DNA from: Steromphala cineraria
Taxonomy: Eukaryota > Mollusca > Gastropoda > Trochida > Trochidae
Reading direction: 5' to 3'
NCBI GenBank assembly: GCA_916613615.1
Contig: OU744737.1
Coordinates: forward strand, 2,872,001 to 2,936,000
Length of the DNA: 64,000 nt
Shown: one piece after another, positions 61,482 to 64,000 of the stretch
Layout: every line of letters begins with the position of its first letter
How positions within the stretch are numbered: the stretch's first letter is position 1
Translations under genes and position numbers: made by a program
The notes under the pieces: model-generated
What the model was told of the DNA's origin: nothing
Seen by the model: the letters and a program-made list of their open reading frames with translations, nothing else
The model's database searches: none

Positions 61482-61832
61482 TCAATCCAGATAACATCAG
61501 GATGGTAGTGTTCCCAAGCTATGAAACTTACGACCCTGGTACCCTGGTCACTTTCACCTGTACTGGACAAATTGGAAGCGATTATCCAACTGACCAGTCT
61601 CAGTTCTGGGTGTGGCAATGGCGCGATGTCTCTCAAGTAATACCTACCAGTTGGGTAAGGTACCCCTACTCCAACATCACATATGGTAACCCTACCGCGG
61701 CGGCCAACTGCAACAACAACGGGAGATCTGAGTTGAGGCACACAGTTACCCAACTTGACAATGGACGACAGTTCCGATGTTACGTTATCAACCCAGAAGT
61801 CTACAATGGCAATGCAACAATTTACACTGAAG
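61482..61832 (+). CDS. Gene B exon 3: canonical Ig-like domain
   Basis: A 351-base, phase 1-1 exon (117 residues) between TTTTTTATTTCAG| and CTGAAG|GTATGT. TLVTFTCTGQIG carries the B-strand Cys, FWVWQWRD the core Trp cluster, and QLDNGRQFRCYVINP the F-strand Cys in the D-x-G-x-x-x-x-C motif. An additional Cys lies in AANCNNNG. Sequons NIT and NAT are present. This is the most typical Ig exon of the window; the W-x-W-x-W stretch and WVRYPYSNITYG are reminiscent of Ig domains in molluscan secreted or receptor proteins (recalled, not searched). Confidence 0.9.
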
Positions 61833-62885
61833 GTATGTGTTATACTAGATTGGTTGGAAATTCGTACAGTGGTCCCATTAAAATATTTTGAAAGACTGGA
61901 TTCTAGTCACTATCTAACAAGAAAAAATTGTCCAAAAAGAATAATGAATTTTATATGATTTTGATCTACATTTACAGAAATCATTTTCAGCAAACTTAAA
62001 AGAATAAAATATTATTTTTGAGCCACATATGGGGAATCAGTGTAACTGGCAATATAGTTTTGGTAGTGTTTTTCAAATTGCCCAAACCATTTTTGCCAAA
62101 CTTTGGACAGAAACATGCAATGTACTCTGATACCGAACCAGGTATGCAGATTCAAATTTTTGCCAATCGGACATTCCACGTATAAGTCGACGAATAATGA
62201 TATTTTGTAATAAATTTTGGTGCTTTATCTCACGTAAATACACGATTGAACATGTGAAAATATTTCATAGACTAAATTTAAGTCTAAAACTATTACTCAG
62301 TAATTGACTTATTACTATGATGTTTAGGCCTAGGTATATGAATATGTTTATAATTTAAATAAATAATCAAGTTTCAATAGTGTCAGTTATTCAGTAAATA
62401 ACTGCCAGGTGCTATGAATCAAATATTAACTGGAAAGCAGACGATGTACAGATCTATTTATAGCAACGCATGCAATGCAAAGCAAAAATAAAACATTGAA
62501 AATACATTACATTGAGTAAAATAAAATTACTTTGGCTGTTTTAAATATAATTCTATTAAGTTATGATGCATATCAACTACTTGACACACACTGCATAAGT
62601 GTTTTTAGCCTGTCAAACTTGCCAACAGATCAGCCTGTTTTCGTTTCCCTATCACTGCAGTAATCCTGCTGTTCCGAACAGTATTAATATAAAACTATTG
62701 ACTATTTTTTACCATTGCCCCCTAGCTTTTCTGTTATTCACAGTAGAAATTTTCAAAAACTTCTTCATACCATTTTATAAAAAAAAATATGTGTAAATCA
62801 AACTTTCCCATTTATAGCTGCAAAGGATGTTGCCATTTTTTATGACCAACTCTCTTTTTTAATTGATGAACTGATTTAATTACAG
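61833..62885. other. Gene B intron 3
   Basis: 1,053-bp AT-rich intron, with no repeat recognised. It ends in a plausible acceptor, AATTACAG. Confidence 0.6.
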
Positions 62886-62924
62886 AAAACGTCACACCAG
62901 GTGGTACAGGGGCAGTAGATGGAG
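62886..62924 (+). CDS. Gene B exon 4: 13-codon linker exon with GC donor
   Basis: Between TTAATTACAG| and GATGGAG|GCAAGT the 39 bases keep phase 1 at both ends and read ENVTPGGTGAVDGG across the joints. A Gly-rich linker with one NVT sequon is typical of a stalk after Ig domains. The donor is GC, not GT, but AG|GCAAGT is the best-known GC donor form. If it were not used, the frame would read one Lys and stop at TAA 62929-62931, giving a secreted protein. The short length makes the call less certain than the Ig exons. Confidence 0.65.
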
Positions 62925-62934
62925 GCAAGTAACC

Positions 62935-63235
62935 TTTCGCTTATCTTGTGACTTCGGATCAGGAGGTCCATGGTTCAAATCCCGCCACTGCTTGGCAACT
63001 TTGTCTAGAGTAGAGAACTGTACAACACGCAGTCAGGTTTGGGTGCGATGCTACACTGAAATTCAGCGTAGTACCACCCATGGTCCGCTAGTTCCAACCG
63101 ATGCTCGCATGTTTCACCGCAATTCATAACTACAATTGTGTTGCGGGTTTTCTCCCTGAAATAAAACTAGCAGCCGCAATATAAGTGAAATACCCTTGAA
63201 AGTGGCGATAAACCCCACATCACCTCCCCTCTAAA
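62935..63235 (+). mobile_element. tRNA-related SINE
   Basis: A B-box-like GGTTCAAATCCCGCC lies at ~62970. The body follows with TACACTGAAATTCAGCGTAG, TGTTTCACCGCAATTCATA and GGGTTTTCTCCCTG. The body matches 15226-15425 in reverse. It starts within about 15 bp of gene B exon 4, in intron 4. Confidence 0.7.
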
Positions 63236-63273
63236 AATATCTTTAGAGGCAAACCTAATAGCAGGGTGCTGGC

Positions 63274-63612
63274 TTAAAGGGGCAGTAGTATGCTATTTTA
63301 AAATTTTATATTTTCAATTTTTCACTGATAATTGTACATTAATGCTGAATGTATTATTTTGATAATGTCAAACATTTCATTACACAAACCATTCATCCAT
63401 TGTCGGAGAAAAAGTTTATTGTTCACGAACACATTTAATTAATTTTTGTAAACAAAAAAATAATTCATCTGGTTGAATTTTACATAATATATTTGATTTA
63501 TTACTGCTTTAATTATGTTTAAATACATTGTCTTTCAATTGGAACCATTTATTATCATTTTCCTGACATCAACTTATTTCCCCCCCCTAAAATTGTGCTA
63601 CTGCCCCTTTAA
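63274..63612 (+). mobile_element. MITE family 1, diverged copy lacking the core
   Basis: Starts TTAAAGGGGCAGTAGTATGC and ends TGTGCTACTGCCCCTTTAA. The GGCGGCCATTTT core is deleted, but ATTGTCTTTCAATTGGAACC and the flanking TTAA remain. Confidence 0.88.
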
Positions 63613-63825
63613 GCCTAGTACAAGTTTAAGAGAAAGTTGTGCCATTGGGTAGGATGACCAGAGAGAATTCTGGTTAATTCACAGAAAATATTATATGACA
63701 AGGATGCATCTTTCATTTCGAGTAATATGTCATTTAACACACTTTGAGATTTCTTTATTAAAGATTCTATTCCATTTTAATTGCATGGATGTATCCAGAA
63801 AATGTGCCGCTTTCTTTTTTAACAG
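63613..63825. other. No identifiable feature
   Basis: Intron-like AT-rich sequence that ends in the acceptor-like TTTCTTTTTTAACAG. Confidence 0.4.
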
Positions 63826-63860
63826 CCGGCTACAGTGACATCACAAATAATTGCAAGTGA
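63826..63860 (+). CDS. Possible terminal exon of gene B (weak)
   Basis: TTTCTTTTTTAACAG (63811-63825) is a good acceptor. In phase 1 the following bases read A-GYSDITNNCK and stop at TGA 63858-63860. Two AATAAA signals follow at 63946-63951 and 63955-63960, as expected for a last exon. If real, gene B would encode a secreted protein of about 290 residues with two Ig domains and a short Cys-containing tail. Against it: the tail is very short, and exons beyond the window (a transmembrane or C-terminal lectin domain) are equally possible. Confidence 0.3.
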
Positions 63861-64000
63861 CATCATTTATGATATAATTCGGACCTTGCACTGAAAAATA
63901 GTCCTAGGCAAAAGGGCACATGTACACATATTGATTATGACTCTCAATAAAGGTAATAAATAGAGGATATTATATGAGTGTCCATGACATAGTATGTCAG

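Overview
The window looks like animal nuclear DNA, most likely from a mollusc. The genes are split into phase-1 exons with GT-AG introns (one GC-AG donor), single exons encode Ig-like domains, and most of the sequence is tandem satellite, MITEs, tRNA-derived SINEs and a truncated LINE. The molluscan assignment is inference from the style of the repeats and the Ig exons. I found no bacterial-type operons, no CRISPR array and no intact transposase.

Only two gene models are well supported, both on the + strand. Gene A (9979-18130 and possibly beyond) has a signal-peptide exon, a cysteine-less Ig-like exon and a canonical two-cysteine Ig-like exon. The signal-peptide exon is followed by four tandem partial copies of itself. 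No 3' end of gene A is visible. Gene B (55673-62924 and beyond) has a signal-peptide exon, two Ig-like exons and a 13-codon linker exon ending in a GC donor. A weak candidate last exon lies at 63826-63860. All internal boundaries in both genes are phase 1, the usual arrangement for shuffled extracellular domains. Both products should be secreted or type I cell-surface proteins; whether they are immune receptors or adhesion proteins cannot be told from this window.

Layout: 1-3522 is a 59-60 bp satellite. 3560-8715 holds assorted MITEs, a SINE, an element with amplified ends and a 33-bp repeat. 9979-18130 is gene A. 18131-25800 is intron or intergenic DNA with MITEs and short tandem repeats. 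About 26690-28890 is a 28-bp satellite. 30068-38980 is an array of six 1.3-1.7 kb units whose boundaries are cruciform-forming. 39030-40240 is a degenerate minisatellite. 40241-55670 is mainly unique AT-rich DNA with scattered MITEs, fold-back elements and a LINE 3' end. 55673-64000 is gene B, whose first intron is packed with MITEs.

The most useful observations are: the tandem signal-peptide exon array; loss of both Ig cysteines (each to isoleucine) in gene A exon 2; at least five MITE families sharing TTAA-AGGG ends, with two cases of elements joined through one TTAA; fold-back MITEs with 9-bp target duplications; and the palindromic unit boundaries in the 30-39 kb array. Most long open frames in the window are products of satellite periodicity, not genes.
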